A DNA stretch of 64,000 bases from Algimonas arctica (GCF_014652695.1 NZ_BMZH01000003.1:278183-342182); one strand, 5' to 3'. Shown: positions 36,316-44,770, counted from the stretch's first letter. The notes: a model not told the origin generated them from the letters alone. Made by a program: numbers and translations.

Positions 36316-37740
36316 TTAATTCCCGGCCCGTGCCGCCTTGTAGGCGGCGAGAACGCGTTCGCGTGCCTCCTTATGGTCGACAATCGGTTCTGGATAATCG
36401 CGGCCCAACTCAATTCCTGATTTATCCAAGACATCGTCAGGCGCGGTCCAGGGTTGCTGGAGGTATTTATTCGGCAGCGCCGCCAGCTCTGGCACCCATT
36501 GGCGCACATAGTCCCCATTGGGATCGAACTTCTCGCCCTGCCCGAACGGATTAAACACGCGGAAATAGGGTGCGGCATCCGCGCCCGTGCCTGCCACCCA
36601 CTGCCAGCTGGCCGCATTGGACGCGAGGTCCGCTTCCAACAGCGTGTCCCAGAACCAATCCTCGCCGTCACGCCAGTCGATCATCAAATGTTTGATCAGG
36701 AAGCTCGCCACCACCATGCGCACGCGGTTGTGCATCCACCCCGTCGCCCAGAGTTGCCGCATCCCGGCATCGACAAACGGATAACCGGTCTGTCCGGTCG
36801 TCCACGCTTCAAAGGCTTGGTCATCATGATCCCACGCCATGGCCTCATAGTTCGGATTAAAATTTTTCGTCGCCAACTCTGGGTTATAGAACAGCAGGGA
36901 GTAGGAAAATTCACGCCACCCGATCTCGCTCAAGAATTTATACGACGTCGTCTCATTGTCTTTGCACGCATCCCAAATCTGACGTGGGCTAATCTCGCCG
37001 TGCGCCAAATGTGGAGAGAGGCGCGAGGTCAAGTCTTTATCAGGGCGGTCGCGACCTTCCGCGTAGTCCTCAATCGGGCCGTCCAAGAAATCGGCGAGCC
37101 GTGCCTGCGCCGCCGCTTCGCCTGGGGTGTGATAGTCGAGCATTTTGGAGCCCCAATCCGGGCGCGTGGGCAACAAGCCCCACCCATCCAGATCATCAGA
37201 CGCCAGCGCGCCGTCGAAGCCGTCTAACGTGGTCGGCGCAGGCAGCGGATCGGCGACCTCAAGCCCATCCTTGGCCGCGCGCCAGAACGGGGTGAACACG
37301 CGGTAGGGTGTCCCTGTCTTGGTTTTCACCTCCCACGGCTCCACCAGTAAATTCCCTTTAAAGCTTTCAACGCTGAGGCCGCGCGCGGTGAGTGTGTCTT
37401 TGATCTGCGCGTCGCGGTCGCGGTCCGGCTTAAAATAGCGGCGGTTCCAGAACACGGCGTCTGCACCTGTCTCTTTGATCACCGCGTCGATTACCGCGGC
37501 GGCCGCCCCTGCGCGCAGGATCAAGCGCCCGCCGCGATTTTCAATATCGGCCTTTAATTCGCCGAGGGAATGATGCAGCCACACCCCGTTCGCGCCGCCA
37601 TGCGCCCGCCCTGTATCGCTCTCCAAAATATAAAGCAGAATGATCGGGCCGCCGCGATCTATGGCCGCGTGCAGCGCCGGGTGATCAGACAGGCGCCGGT
37701 CCTTGCGGAACCAGACGATGGAAGGGGAAGCTGTTGTCAT
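36316..37740 (-). CDS. phrB: Deoxyribodipyrimidine photolyase
   Basis: A 474-residue cryptochrome/photolyase family protein. The N-terminal alpha/beta antenna domain starts IVWFRKDRRLSDHPALHAA; the C-terminal FAD domain has LSPHLAHGEISPRQIW, IGWREFSYSLL, QTGYPFVDAGMRQLWATGWMHNRVRM (in parts) and the Trp-rich LASNAASWQWVAGTGADAAPYFRVFNP. The TGYP and DAGMRQL motifs are those of class I CPD photolyases. It reverses cyclobutane pyrimidine dimers with light. Upstream is about 170 bp before a DUF4287 gene. Confidence 0.93.
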   Translation of the reverse strand: MTTASPSIVWFRKDRRLSDHPALHAAIDRGGPIILLYILESDTGRAHGGANGVWLHHSLGELKADIENRGGRLILRAGAAAAVIDAVIKETGADAVFWNRRYFKPDRDRDAQIKDTLTARGLSVESFKGNLLVEPWEVKTKTGTPYRVFTPFWRAAKDGLEVADPLPAPTTLDGFDGALASDDLDGWGLLPTRPDWGSKMLDYHTPGEAAAQARLADFLDGPIEDYAEGRDRPDKDLTSRLSPHLAHGEISPRQIWDACKDNETTSYKFLSEIGWREFSYSLLFYNPELATKNFNPNYEAMAWDHDDQAFEAWTTGQTGYPFVDAGMRQLWATGWMHNRVRMVVASFLIKHLMIDWRDGEDWFWDTLLEADLASNAASWQWVAGTGADAAPYFRVFNPFGQGEKFDPNGDYVRQWVPELAALPNKYLQQPWTAPDDVLDKSGIELGRDYPEPIVDHKEARERVLAAYKAARAGN

Positions 37741-37912
37741 AGGGTATATACGGTTGGGCGAAGCGGGTGAGGTTGAAAAATAGGGATTAGATGAGCAAGG
37801 ACAGTGTGAGGCAGGCGGAGAAATTAGTCACACATCGCGAAAAGTGCTAGTCTCTGGAAGTTAGACAGTTTTCGTTTGAGAAAACCGACTGAATCTTAGC
37901 CGGGAGTAAACA

Positions 37913-38458
37913 ATGGCGGCATCACCTGACGATCAACTTGCAACAATGCTCACCAATATACCTGAAAAAACAGGTCAAACATTAGACGCTTGGAAAAAGA
38001 TTATCGCCAAAAGCGGACACGAGAAACATGGCGCTATCGTCAAACTCCTGAAAAGCGAGCATGGTGTTACACACGGGTTTGCGAATTTGATCGCCACAAA
38101 GGCGCGCGAAAGCGGTGAGGATGTTGACTTGATTGCCACGCAATATTCAGGGCCCAAATCCGGACTTAAGCCTCTGCATGATTTGATTGTAAAATACGCA
38201 AAATCCCTCGGTCAAGACGTTGAGCTGGCCCCGAAGAAGGCCTCTCACAGTCTACGACGAAAAAAACAATTCGCGCTTATTATACCCGCGACTAAGTCCC
38301 GAATCGACCTTGGATTGGCTTTAAAAGGGGATGAGACGACAGGTCGTCTCGAGCCTTACAATGCAATGTGTTCACATCGTGTACGCCTTGAGTCTTCTAA
38401 AGACTTTGACACTGAGGTTAAGGGCTGGTTGAAAGACGCTTATTCACGCTCTGGCTAA
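37913..38458 (+). CDS. DUF4287/DUF5655 domain protein
   Basis: A 181-residue cytoplasmic protein. Residues 10-75 match DUF4287: LATMLTNIPEKTGQTLDAWKKIIAKSG, EKHGAIVKLLKSEHGVTHGFANLIA (in pieces). Residues 80-178 resemble DUF5655: GLKPLHDLIVKYAKSLG, followed by strands LRRKKQFALIIPATKSRIDLGLALKG with a conserved KKQFA-like pattern. The combination is frequent in bacteria, but the function is unknown. Translation starts at the ATG 37913 behind GGGAGT. A small HTH-like gene follows 70 bp later. Confidence 0.8.
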   Translation: MAASPDDQLATMLTNIPEKTGQTLDAWKKIIAKSGHEKHGAIVKLLKSEHGVTHGFANLIATKARESGEDVDLIATQYSGPKSGLKPLHDLIVKYAKSLGQDVELAPKKASHSLRRKKQFALIIPATKSRIDLGLALKGDETTGRLEPYNAMCSHRVRLESSKDFDTEVKGWLKDAYSRSG

Positions 38459-38529
38459 AATCCGAATTTAGAAAGTCGCGGGTGCGCCCGGGCTTCATTG
38501 TCGCTGTCACACAGACAAAAGGCCCCCTC

Positions 38530-38709
38530 ATGAAAGACCATTTTGAACGCCATCGCCAAGCATGGACGACTGACGAGATTCAGAAGCTGAACCGTTTAGC
38601 AGGCAAGGGGATGAGTTTAAAGGCAATTGCAAAGTCGCTGACACGGTCGGAAGAGTCGACCAAGAAACGCGCGAAAGAAGATAAGTTGACGATACGAAAA
38701 GTACGGTAG
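38530..38709 (+). CDS. Small SANT/Myb-like helix-turn-helix protein
   Basis: A 59-residue basic protein (start ATG 38530, MKDHFERHRQAWTTDEI). The segment WTTDEIQKLNRLAGKGMSLKAIAKSLTRSEESTKKRAKE has the Trp-x(n)-helix-helix layout of SANT/Myb or GcrA-like domains, so it may bind DNA. An upstream in-frame ATG was not used because it adds no conserved sequence. It follows the DUF4287 gene on the same strand. Confidence 0.6.
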   Translation: MKDHFERHRQAWTTDEIQKLNRLAGKGMSLKAIAKSLTRSEESTKKRAKEDKLTIRKVR

Positions 38710-38777
38710 TTTGGGCAAACTGCCGTAGTAACTCTCTGGCTGTCCGCCGCGCACGACGTTCGCGCTTCCTTGATCAC

Positions 38778-38792
38778 GGGTCCCCCGGACCC
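38778..38792. terminator. Short GGGTCC-CCC-GGACCC inverted repeat between convergent genes
   Basis: Six-bp GC-rich arms with a 3-nt spacer lie 11 bp past the lysA stop, between the HTH gene and lysA, which converge. Flanking copies of TTGATC extend the symmetry only partly. A weak bidirectional terminator is plausible, but there is no U-run. Confidence 0.3.
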
Positions 38793-38802
38793 TTGATCGG
38801 CG

Positions 38803-40065
38803 TCACCAATCGACAAGCCGCTCAGTTTTTAGAATGTCCATCACAGTTGGGCGCTCACGGATCACGCGGTATTCATCGCCGCGCACCATGACTTCCGGCA
38901 CGAGCGGACGCGTATTATATTGGCTGCTTTGCGCCGCGCCATACGCCCCCGTCGAATGGATCACGATGAGGTCGCCGGACGAGAGTTCCGGCATCTCGCG
39001 GCCTTTGGCAAAAGTGTCGCCACTTTCGCAAATTGGCCCGACAATGTCGTAGGTGTGAGACGTATAATCCGGCCCCGGTGCGCACACAGGTTCCATGTCG
39101 TGGAAAGCATCATAGAGCGCGGGGCGGAGCAAATCATTCATCGCCGCGTCGAGGATCAGGAAGTCTCGATCCTCACCCTGTTTAACATAAAGGACTTGGG
39201 TCAGCAGAATGCCGCTATTGCCCGCGATCATGCGGCCTGGTTCGAACACCATTTGCACGTCTAGATCCGCCGTAAGTCGCCGGACCAACGCGCCATATTC
39301 AGACGGTTGCGGCGGGGTGCGGCCATTATCGCCGTAAGGAATACCAAGGCCACCGCCAATATCAAACGCCCGGATCGTGTGACCTTGTTCGCGCAGCCGC
39401 GTGATCAACCCGGCGACTTTGACAATCGCCGCCTCAAACGGCGCGAGGTCATCAATCTGACTCCCAATGTGAACATCAACGCCGACGACCTCGATCCCCG
39501 GAAGTCGCGCGGCTTCCGCATAGGCCTGCTCAGCGCCGCTCCAGGCAATCCCAAATTTATTCTCTTTTTTGCCCGTGCTGATCTTTTCATGCCCGCCCGC
39601 GCTCACATCCGGATTGACCCGAAACGCAATCGGAGCGCGCACGCCTTTTTGCATGGCCACCGCGTTGAGCGCGTGCAATTCGGGCAGACTTTCAACATTG
39701 AACATTTTAATGTTCGCATCGAGCGCGTCGCTCATTTCAGATTTGGTTTTACCCACGCCAGAAAACACAATGCGCGCGCCGGGGATACCCGCGATCAGGG
39801 CGCGCGCCAGCTCTCCGCCTGACACCACATCCGCGCCCGCGCCTAATTTAGCGAGCGTTTGCAACACGGCGATATTGCTGTTGGCTTTAACCGAATACGC
39901 GACCAGCGTGTCCATACCGGAGAAACTGTCCGCAAAGACGCGGTAATGACGTTCGAACGTCGCGCTGGAATAGACATAGACGGGCGTGCCGACCTCGGCC
40001 GCAATGCGCGACAAGGCAACCCCTTCGGCGTAAAGCTCGCCGTCCTTAAAATCAAAATGGCGCAT
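38803..40065 (-). CDS. lysA: Diaminopimelate decarboxylase
   Basis: A 420-residue PLP enzyme from the ATG at 40065 (MRHFDFKDGELYAEGV). PLP-lysine is in VAYSVKANSN. Also seen are GGELARAL, VDVHIGSQI (His), GGGLGIPY, EPGRMIAGNSG and the active-site Cys in GPICESGDTFAKGR. It makes lysine from meso-diaminopimelate. The frame extends upstream into the lipoprotein gene region but is out of homology there. It lies 25 bp downstream of a small lipoprotein gene, as seen for lptM next to lysine or diaminopimelate genes in other proteobacteria. Confidence 0.95.
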   Translation of the reverse strand: MRHFDFKDGELYAEGVALSRIAAEVGTPVYVYSSATFERHYRVFADSFSGMDTLVAYSVKANSNIAVLQTLAKLGAGADVVSGGELARALIAGIPGARIVFSGVGKTKSEMSDALDANIKMFNVESLPELHALNAVAMQKGVRAPIAFRVNPDVSAGGHEKISTGKKENKFGIAWSGAEQAYAEAARLPGIEVVGVDVHIGSQIDDLAPFEAAIVKVAGLITRLREQGHTIRAFDIGGGLGIPYGDNGRTPPQPSEYGALVRRLTADLDVQMVFEPGRMIAGNSGILLTQVLYVKQGEDRDFLILDAAMNDLLRPALYDAFHDMEPVCAPGPDYTSHTYDIVGPICESGDTFAKGREMPELSSGDLIVIHSTGAYGAAQSSQYNTRPLVPEVMVRGDEYRVIRERPTVMDILKTERLVDW

Positions 40066-40090
40066 GAGCAGTAAAGGCCTTTTTCGTGCC

Positions 40091-40345
40091 CTAAGGCAAA
40101 TCGGCGACGTCAATGCCGTAGCCGACATCATCGTCATCGTCAGCATCGAGAGGATTATCGGACGAAGCGGTTTGAGCGGCCGCATCAACCACGGCGGCAT
40201 CAACCACAGCAGCATCATCCGCGACTTTTTCCGCCATAGCCTCGCCCCAAAGTGGCGGGGCCGTTTTCAACCCGCCGGAAATGCCACAGGCCGAGAGCGG
40301 CGCAACAAACGCAAGGAGTAAAGCAAGCTTGAGACGATGTTTCAT
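40091..40345 (-). CDS. lptM: LptM-like small lipoprotein upstream of lysA
   Basis: An 84-residue protein with signal MKHRLKLALLLAF and lipobox LSAC. Straight after the cysteine comes GISGGLKTAPPLWGE, close to the CG-x-x-G-x-L-x-x-PP pattern of LptM/YifL, a lipoprotein that helps assemble the LptD outer-membrane complex in enterobacteria. The rest is Ala/Asp-rich and low complexity (VVDAA repeats, a run of five Asp). Its location directly before lysA is also typical. The homology is short, so the name is provisional. Confidence 0.65.
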   Translation of the reverse strand: MKHRLKLALLLAFVAPLSACGISGGLKTAPPLWGEAMAEKVADDAAVVDAAVVDAAAQTASSDNPLDADDDDDVGYGIDVADLP

Positions 40346-40453
40346 AAGGTCGCCATAATGCGAGGCTCTGTCTGCGTCGAGTCGCAATGATGTGAGCGGT
40401 TCCTGACAATTCTTTCACTATTTAAGTCATGCGCAGCAAGGCAGAGGGGTGAG

Positions 40454-41233
40454 ATGAAACCCTCCTCTCTCTCGCACAGGCTATTTTTAGCCCCCTCTTT
40501 GGCCACACTCTTGCTCGTTACGGCGGCGCAGGCTGAGGATGCGCCAAAACCGCTTAGCGACGAATATTGTATGCCCGCAGGTGGGATCCACGACACAATT
40601 GCAAAGTTTGACAGCATAAAGCCAGAAAAACGCGACACAGTCGGCCCTGACCTCTCGTTGACATTTAAACTGCAAGAGAATGAAATCATGCCCGAACGCG
40701 TTGAGCTTCGCGACGCAGACACGGTGTCGCCCGTCCAGTTCAATGACAAAAACCGCAGCATTGGTTTCATTGATCAATTGCGCGCCGTGTCAGATGCCGC
40801 GTCACTCTGCATTATCGATCCGGCGCGGGCCGACCGGACCCGCGAAGACCGCGGCTTTATCGTTGATATCAACATGGGCGTCCGGTTTAAGGACACGCCC
40901 GGCACCCACTCTCTGAGCCAGATTGAGGACGGGATGAAAGACGGGCGCTCTCACTATAAGAAAATGGTGGGCGCGATGGGCTTTATGGTCCCGAAGTTTG
41001 ATTATATTGCTGTGGCCGGAGAGGATGACAGCGCGCCGCCGCGGGTTTGGGCGACGGCCGAGGGCGTTGATCTGGGTGAGCCAGACTTCGAGCTGTATGA
41101 TGGCGCGCGCATGGTCTCGATCAAAGCGCTGGAAAAAATGGGCGCCGATGGCGTGCGGGTCGAAGAGGGCTATTACCGTATGAGCCCAAGTCCTGACGCC
41201 AAAACCGTCGCGAAATTCTCTGGCGACGACTGA
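40454..41233 (+). CDS. Hypothetical secreted protein
   Basis: A 259-residue protein with a signal peptide (cleavage after AAQA near residue 27). The mature part has PDLSLTFKLQENEIMPERVELRDAD and SLCIIDPARADRTREDRGFIVDINMGVRF (in parts); regularly spaced hydrophobic strands suggest a beta fold. Two cysteines (about 39 and 118) could form a disulphide. No family is recognised. It is divergent from the lptM-like and lysA genes, and the NfeD/SPFH pair follows convergently. Confidence 0.6.
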   Translation: MKPSSLSHRLFLAPSLATLLLVTAAQAEDAPKPLSDEYCMPAGGIHDTIAKFDSIKPEKRDTVGPDLSLTFKLQENEIMPERVELRDADTVSPVQFNDKNRSIGFIDQLRAVSDAASLCIIDPARADRTREDRGFIVDINMGVRFKDTPGTHSLSQIEDGMKDGRSHYKKMVGAMGFMVPKFDYIAVAGEDDSAPPRVWATAEGVDLGEPDFELYDGARMVSIKALEKMGADGVRVEEGYYRMSPSPDAKTVAKFSGDD

Positions 41234-41292
41234 GCGCCGTCGCTATTACGGGCTGCGACGCCCTTAACAACCGCATTATCTATCAGAAGCGC

Positions 41293-41742
41293 TTAGCGTT
41301 CCACGATCAAGGTGGCGCCTTCAATAGATTGCACACGCAGCAAATCACCGGCCATCGCTGAACCGATTTCCAGCCGCGCCGACCATTGCGTGTCACCCAC
41401 GTTAACGCGGCCTTCTGTACCGCTAAAATCAGCGGCCGCTTTGACCTGTCGACCGATCATGGCTTTGCTAGGGTCATTTAGGTCCGACGGCTCGCCGCCT
41501 TTGACCAATTTCTGTACATGGGTTCGTCCCAGCACGAGCGTCGTGATCGACAGCAGGAAAAATAGCAACATCTGCCATTCCCAACCCATGCCCGGCGCAA
41601 TGAAGAGCAGGATGCCCACCGCGAGGGCTGAGACCGCCGGCCAGAGGAGATAGGTTGAACCTGTCATCAGCTCGACCCCCAGCAGCACAACGCCCAAAAT
41701 GAGCCAGTGCCACGCGGTGAGTTGGGAAAGGAGTTCTATCAT
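41293..41742 (-). CDS. NfeD-like membrane protein
   Basis: A 149-residue protein with three or four hydrophobic helices in its first half (WHWLILGVVLLGVELM, LWPAVSALAVGILLFI, MLLFFLLSITTLVLG) and an OB-fold domain in the second half (IGRQVKAAADFSGTEGRVNVGDTQWSAR in parts, ending GATLIVER). NfeD proteins work with SPFH proteins in membrane quality control. It is immediately downstream of the SPFH gene (3 bp gap), as usual. Confidence 0.85.
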   Translation of the reverse strand: MIELLSQLTAWHWLILGVVLLGVELMTGSTYLLWPAVSALAVGILLFIAPGMGWEWQMLLFFLLSITTLVLGRTHVQKLVKGGEPSDLNDPSKAMIGRQVKAAADFSGTEGRVNVGDTQWSARLEIGSAMAGDLLRVQSIEGATLIVER

Positions 41743-41745
41743 TGC

Positions 41746-42660
41746 TTAGTCCTTCACACCCTCAATCAGCGTTTTCACGCCGGCCAAAGTCCCGACTAAT
41801 GACGACAGTTCCGCCGGCACGATTAGTGTTTTCTGGTTCGGCGACGTTGCGAGTTTCTCAAACGCTTTCACATAGTCCTGCGCGATGAAATAATTGATCG
41901 CATTCACATCACCCTCAGCAATGGCTTGGGACACCATCGTCGTGGCCGACGCTTCCGCTTGCGCTTCCCGTTCGCGGGCCTCAGCGTCCAAGAAAGCCGC
42001 CTCGCGGCGCCCTTCGGCTTCACGCACCGCAGATTGCTTTTCACCTTCAGCCTTAAGAATCTGGCTTTGCTTATGACCTTCGGCCATCAGAATATCGGCG
42101 CGTTTTTCACGTTCGGCCTTCATCTGCTTGTTCATAGCTTGGGTAATGTCATGCGGCGGCGACAGATCTTTAATTTCGATCCGGGTCACTTTCGTCCCCC
42201 ACGAGTCTGTCGCTCGGTCGATAACGGTCAATAGCTTGGCATTGATCTCATCCCGACGGGACAGAACTTCGTCCAAATCCATTGACCCGACAACGGTCCG
42301 TACATTGGTCAGACAGAGGTTTCGAATGGCATGGTCGAGATTATTGACTTCGTAGGCGGCCTTGCGCGGGTCGATCACCTGAATGAAGACGACCGCATCC
42401 GCGGTCACCATGGCATTATCCTTGGTGATCACTTCTTGGCTGTCCACGTCAATGACACGCTCGCGCATGTTCACTTTGTGACCAATCCTCTCATAAAACG
42501 GGACCAAGAAGGTCAGGCCGGGCTTAAGCGTTCGTGTATATCGCCCGAAACTCTCGACCGTATATTCCCACCCCTGCCGCACAACCGTAACCGCGCGAAC
42601 AACAAAGAAAACCACCAGCGCAACCGCCAGCAAAACCAATATCTGTCCTATGTCCATCAA
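41746..42660 (-). CDS. qmcA: SPFH domain paraslipin/QmcA-like protein
   Basis: A 304-residue protein with one N-terminal transmembrane helix (ILVLLAVALVVFFVV), then a Band-7 domain: VRQGWEYTVESFGRYTRTLKPGL, VDSQEVITKDNAMVTADAVVF and KVTRIEIKDLSPPHDI (positions in that order). The C-terminal half is a long coiled coil with AEGHKQSQILKAEGEKQSAVREAEG. This matches QmcA/paraslipin proteins, which form membrane cages around proteases. It is co-transcribed with the NfeD gene. Distinct in size and context from the SPFH protein at 1.6-2.4 kb. Confidence 0.9.
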   Translation of the reverse strand: MMDIGQILVLLAVALVVFFVVRAVTVVRQGWEYTVESFGRYTRTLKPGLTFLVPFYERIGHKVNMRERVIDVDSQEVITKDNAMVTADAVVFIQVIDPRKAAYEVNNLDHAIRNLCLTNVRTVVGSMDLDEVLSRRDEINAKLLTVIDRATDSWGTKVTRIEIKDLSPPHDITQAMNKQMKAEREKRADILMAEGHKQSQILKAEGEKQSAVREAEGRREAAFLDAEAREREAQAEASATTMVSQAIAEGDVNAINYFIAQDYVKAFEKLATSPNQKTLIVPAELSSLVGTLAGVKTLIEGVKD

Positions 42661-42681
42661 ATATCCTCTTTCGTGTGTGAC

Positions 42682-43161
42682 TTATAGATTATCTAAAACA
42701 TGCTCAGCGGAGCTGACATGAAATTCGCCTGGCCCTTCAACAAAGAGCTGCTCAAGCGTGCCGTCATTGACGACCATTGCGTAGCGTTGTGAGCGCATCC
42801 CCATGCCGAAACCGGACGCATCCATTTCCAGCCCCAGAGATTTCGCGAACGCGCCATTACCGTCGGCCAACATAACCACGCCGTCCGCGCCCTGTTGTTT
42901 GCCCCACGCATCCATGACGAAGACATCATTGACGGATGTACAGGCAATGGTGTCCACGCCTTTGGCTTTCAATGCTGCGGCATGGTCTTTAAATCCGGGA
43001 AGGTGTTTGGCGGAACAGGTCGGCGTGTAAGCCCCCGGTACGGCGAACAGCACCACGCGTTTGCCTTTGAACAAATCTGTCGCGCTCAGGGGCGCAGGCC
43101 CATCTTCGCCCATCGTCATGAACGTGGCGTCGGGAAGGGTTTGTCCGGTTTCGATTGTCAT
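42682..43161 (-). CDS. Peroxiredoxin (Prx5/thioredoxin-dependent)
   Basis: A 159-residue peroxiredoxin of the Prx5 (hybrid) group. The peroxidatic cysteine is in GAYTPTCSAKHLPGF, preceded by the strand VVLFAVPGA. FVMDAWGKQ and RSQRYAMVV are characteristic of the family. It reduces hydroperoxides in the cytosol with thioredoxin or glutaredoxin. It is divergent from the YqgE gene across 100 bp. Confidence 0.92.
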   Translation of the reverse strand: MTIETGQTLPDATFMTMGEDGPAPLSATDLFKGKRVVLFAVPGAYTPTCSAKHLPGFKDHAAALKAKGVDTIACTSVNDVFVMDAWGKQQGADGVVMLADGNGAFAKSLGLEMDASGFGMGMRSQRYAMVVNDGTLEQLFVEGPGEFHVSSAEHVLDNL

Positions 43162-43260
43162 GATATCTCTTTAGGTTGCAATAGGGGTTATCGTTGTTCG
43201 ATAAAGATGCCAGACATGATCGTGTCTGGCAATTCTTGAAATTCGAAAAATCAACCCCAT

Positions 43261-43866
43261 ATGCGGGTTGTGAATACAGCCAATACACAGTCAGACGCCG
43301 CCGCGGATTATATCAGCTACCGGGGGCAATATTTGATTGCGACGCCCGCGATGGGCGACCCACGCTTTACACAAACCGTCATTTTCCTCTGCGCGCATGA
43401 TGCGTCTGGCGCGATGGGTTTGGTCATTAACCGCGCGAAATCTAACCTCGTTATATCCGACCTGCTCGACCATGTCGGCGTCGACGGGGCTGTGCGTGTG
43501 GCTGACACTGCGGTGCTTGAAGGCGGCCCGGTCGAAGTTGACCGTGGGTTTGTGCTCCATTCTGCGGATTGGTTCCGCGACGATAACTCGCTCAAAATAT
43601 CCGATTCGCTTGGCTTGAGCACGACGAAGGATGCGCTCGAAGCGCTCGTCAGTGACACGCCGCCTGACCGCGCCATGTTGGCCATTGGTTATGCGGGTTG
43701 GGGCCCGGGACAGTTGGAAGATGAAATCGCCAGCAATGCGTGGCTTATCGCCGGCGGCGACGACACATTGGTGTTCGACAATGATATGGACGCAAAATGG
43801 ACGCAGGCATTGGCCCGAATCGGGGTCAATCCGGCGCAGTTAAGCGCCTTTGGCGGGAGCGCCTGA
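43261..43866 (+). CDS. YqgE/AlgH family protein
   Basis: A 201-residue DUF179 protein: GQYLIATPAMGDPRFTQTVIFLCAHD at the N-terminus, MGLVINRAKSN, VLEGGPVEVDRGFVLHS and AIGYAGWGPGQLEDEIASNAWL (in parts). The LIATP-x-M-x-D and GYAGW-x-x-GQLE patterns are diagnostic. The function is poorly known (linked to alginate regulation in Pseudomonas by name only). It ends 170 bp before the response regulator gene. Confidence 0.9.
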   Translation: MRVVNTANTQSDAAADYISYRGQYLIATPAMGDPRFTQTVIFLCAHDASGAMGLVINRAKSNLVISDLLDHVGVDGAVRVADTAVLEGGPVEVDRGFVLHSADWFRDDNSLKISDSLGLSTTKDALEALVSDTPPDRAMLAIGYAGWGPGQLEDEIASNAWLIAGGDDTLVFDNDMDAKWTQALARIGVNPAQLSAFGGSA

Positions 43867-43932
43867 AGGCGCGTAACACCCGCTCATCGATTTTATCGAC
43901 GTATAGGGGGCTCTCCAAAAGAGCCGCGAACT

Positions 43933-43960
43933 ATCTTTCATAACATATGTTATGAAAGAT
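43933..43960. promoter_or_regulatory. Perfect 28-bp palindrome upstream of the response regulator
   Basis: The sequence ATCTTTCATAACAT followed by ATGTTATGAAAGAT reads identically on both strands with no spacer. It is centred about 92 bp upstream of the response regulator start and about 80 bp past the yqgE stop. Such perfect symmetry over 28 bp suggests a dimeric DNA-binding site (operator) or a bidirectional hairpin. It is AT-rich, without a clear U-run, so an operator is favoured. The binding protein is unknown. Confidence 0.6.
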
Positions 43961-44037
43961 ACGGTATGATGATACTTTAACGCAGCTTTTCGTGCGGTTG
44001 CCGCTCGCTATGCGACGCTTGCTCGTTAGGGAGCCTC

Positions 44038-44439
44038 ATGCAACCTGACCAGACAGTATTTGGGGTTATCCTTATTGATGATGACCCCGCTGAAAAACTC
44101 ATTATCGAACGGATTTTGAAGGCTCTAACAGATGTGTCTTTCCGCCTCGATCACGTGACGAAATGTAGTCAAGCGATCAAGCTTATCGAAAAAAATGCGT
44201 ATGAACTTGTGTTGCTGGATAATCTGCTGTCGCGCAGAATGTCGGCGAAATTCTCTGTTCCGATTATAAAATCCGCCATTGGCGCTGCGCCCATGGCCGT
44301 GATTTCGAATGATGTCTCCCCGGACTATCTACATAGTGCCAAGGATCTTGGTGTCGACTATATTGTCGATAAAGCGAACATGATCGACTTCATAAAATCC
44401 CAAATGAACTATCTTTTGGGGCGCACTAATTTAACGTAG
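44038..44439 (+). CDS. Single-domain response regulator
   Basis: A 133-residue CheY-like receiver domain without an output domain. Acidic Asp14/15/16 start (ILIDDDPAEK), phospho-acceptor Asp61 in ELVLLDN, Ser90 in AVISND and Lys112 in YIVDKAN are all present, so phosphorylation is possible. The final helix is FIKSQMNYLLG. No cognate histidine kinase is visible. It could act by protein-protein contact or as a phosphate shuttle. The stop codon lies in the loop of an 18-bp inverted repeat. Confidence 0.78.
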   Translation: MQPDQTVFGVILIDDDPAEKLIIERILKALTDVSFRLDHVTKCSQAIKLIEKNAYELVLLDNLLSRRMSAKFSVPIIKSAIGAAPMAVISNDVSPDYLHSAKDLGVDYIVDKANMIDFIKSQMNYLLGRTNLT

Positions 44440-44464
44440 CCTGCGCCGTTAAATTAGTGCGCCC
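44419..44464. terminator. 18-bp perfect inverted repeat spanning the response regulator stop codon
   Basis: GGGCGCACTAATTTAACG (44419-44436) and its exact complement (44447-44464) flank a 10-nt loop that begins with the TAG stop of the response regulator. The stem is very stable, but there is no poly-T on either side. The right arm also encodes the last codons of a decayed winged-helix gene on the minus strand. A bidirectional terminator is the simplest reading. Confidence 0.5.
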
Positions 44465-44770
44465 GGCCCGCTCGGGGAAACGTGACGGCGGCGTTCAAAC
44501 GATATCCCCGCCTATGCACGGTCTGGATCACAAGACTTTCATCAGTGCCAATGCTGTCTGCCCATCCCTTGTCGAGCAATTCTCGCCGTGACGCGACATT
44601 CGCTTAATATCCGGAGAGAATTTGTAGGACATTTATCACTTGCGGTTCGACCAAAACCTCGCGCGTGTCGTGAGTGATAAGATTACGCCCAGGGAAAGCC
44701 ATGAAGACCCCGAGGTGAAAAGTGAGCGGATCATGGTAGTGAGTCAAAGCGTTCGTCTCTTGAGTTGACA
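44454..44770 (-). pseudogene. Decayed winged-helix (CadC/OmpR C-terminal type) transcription regulator
   Basis: The minus strand, in one frame with an in-frame TAA, reads FMAFPGRNLITHDTREVLVE, then PQVINVLQILSGY-stop, then ANVASRRELLDKGWADSIGTDESL and VIQTVHRRGYRLN. These match successive parts of a Trans_reg_C winged-helix domain: wing strand with RN-L, LEP-x-V-x-x-L-x-x-L, VSRRELLD-x-W, the recognition-helix start, and IxTxxRRGYRL. About 20-25 residues between DESL and VIQT, the recognition-helix part, are missing, and no start codon is present. It is therefore a pseudogene with a stop and an internal deletion. Bases 44771-44950 hold no recognised gene; a TATATATAT-like AT stretch near 44865 may be promoter for the next gene. 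Confidence 0.65.
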
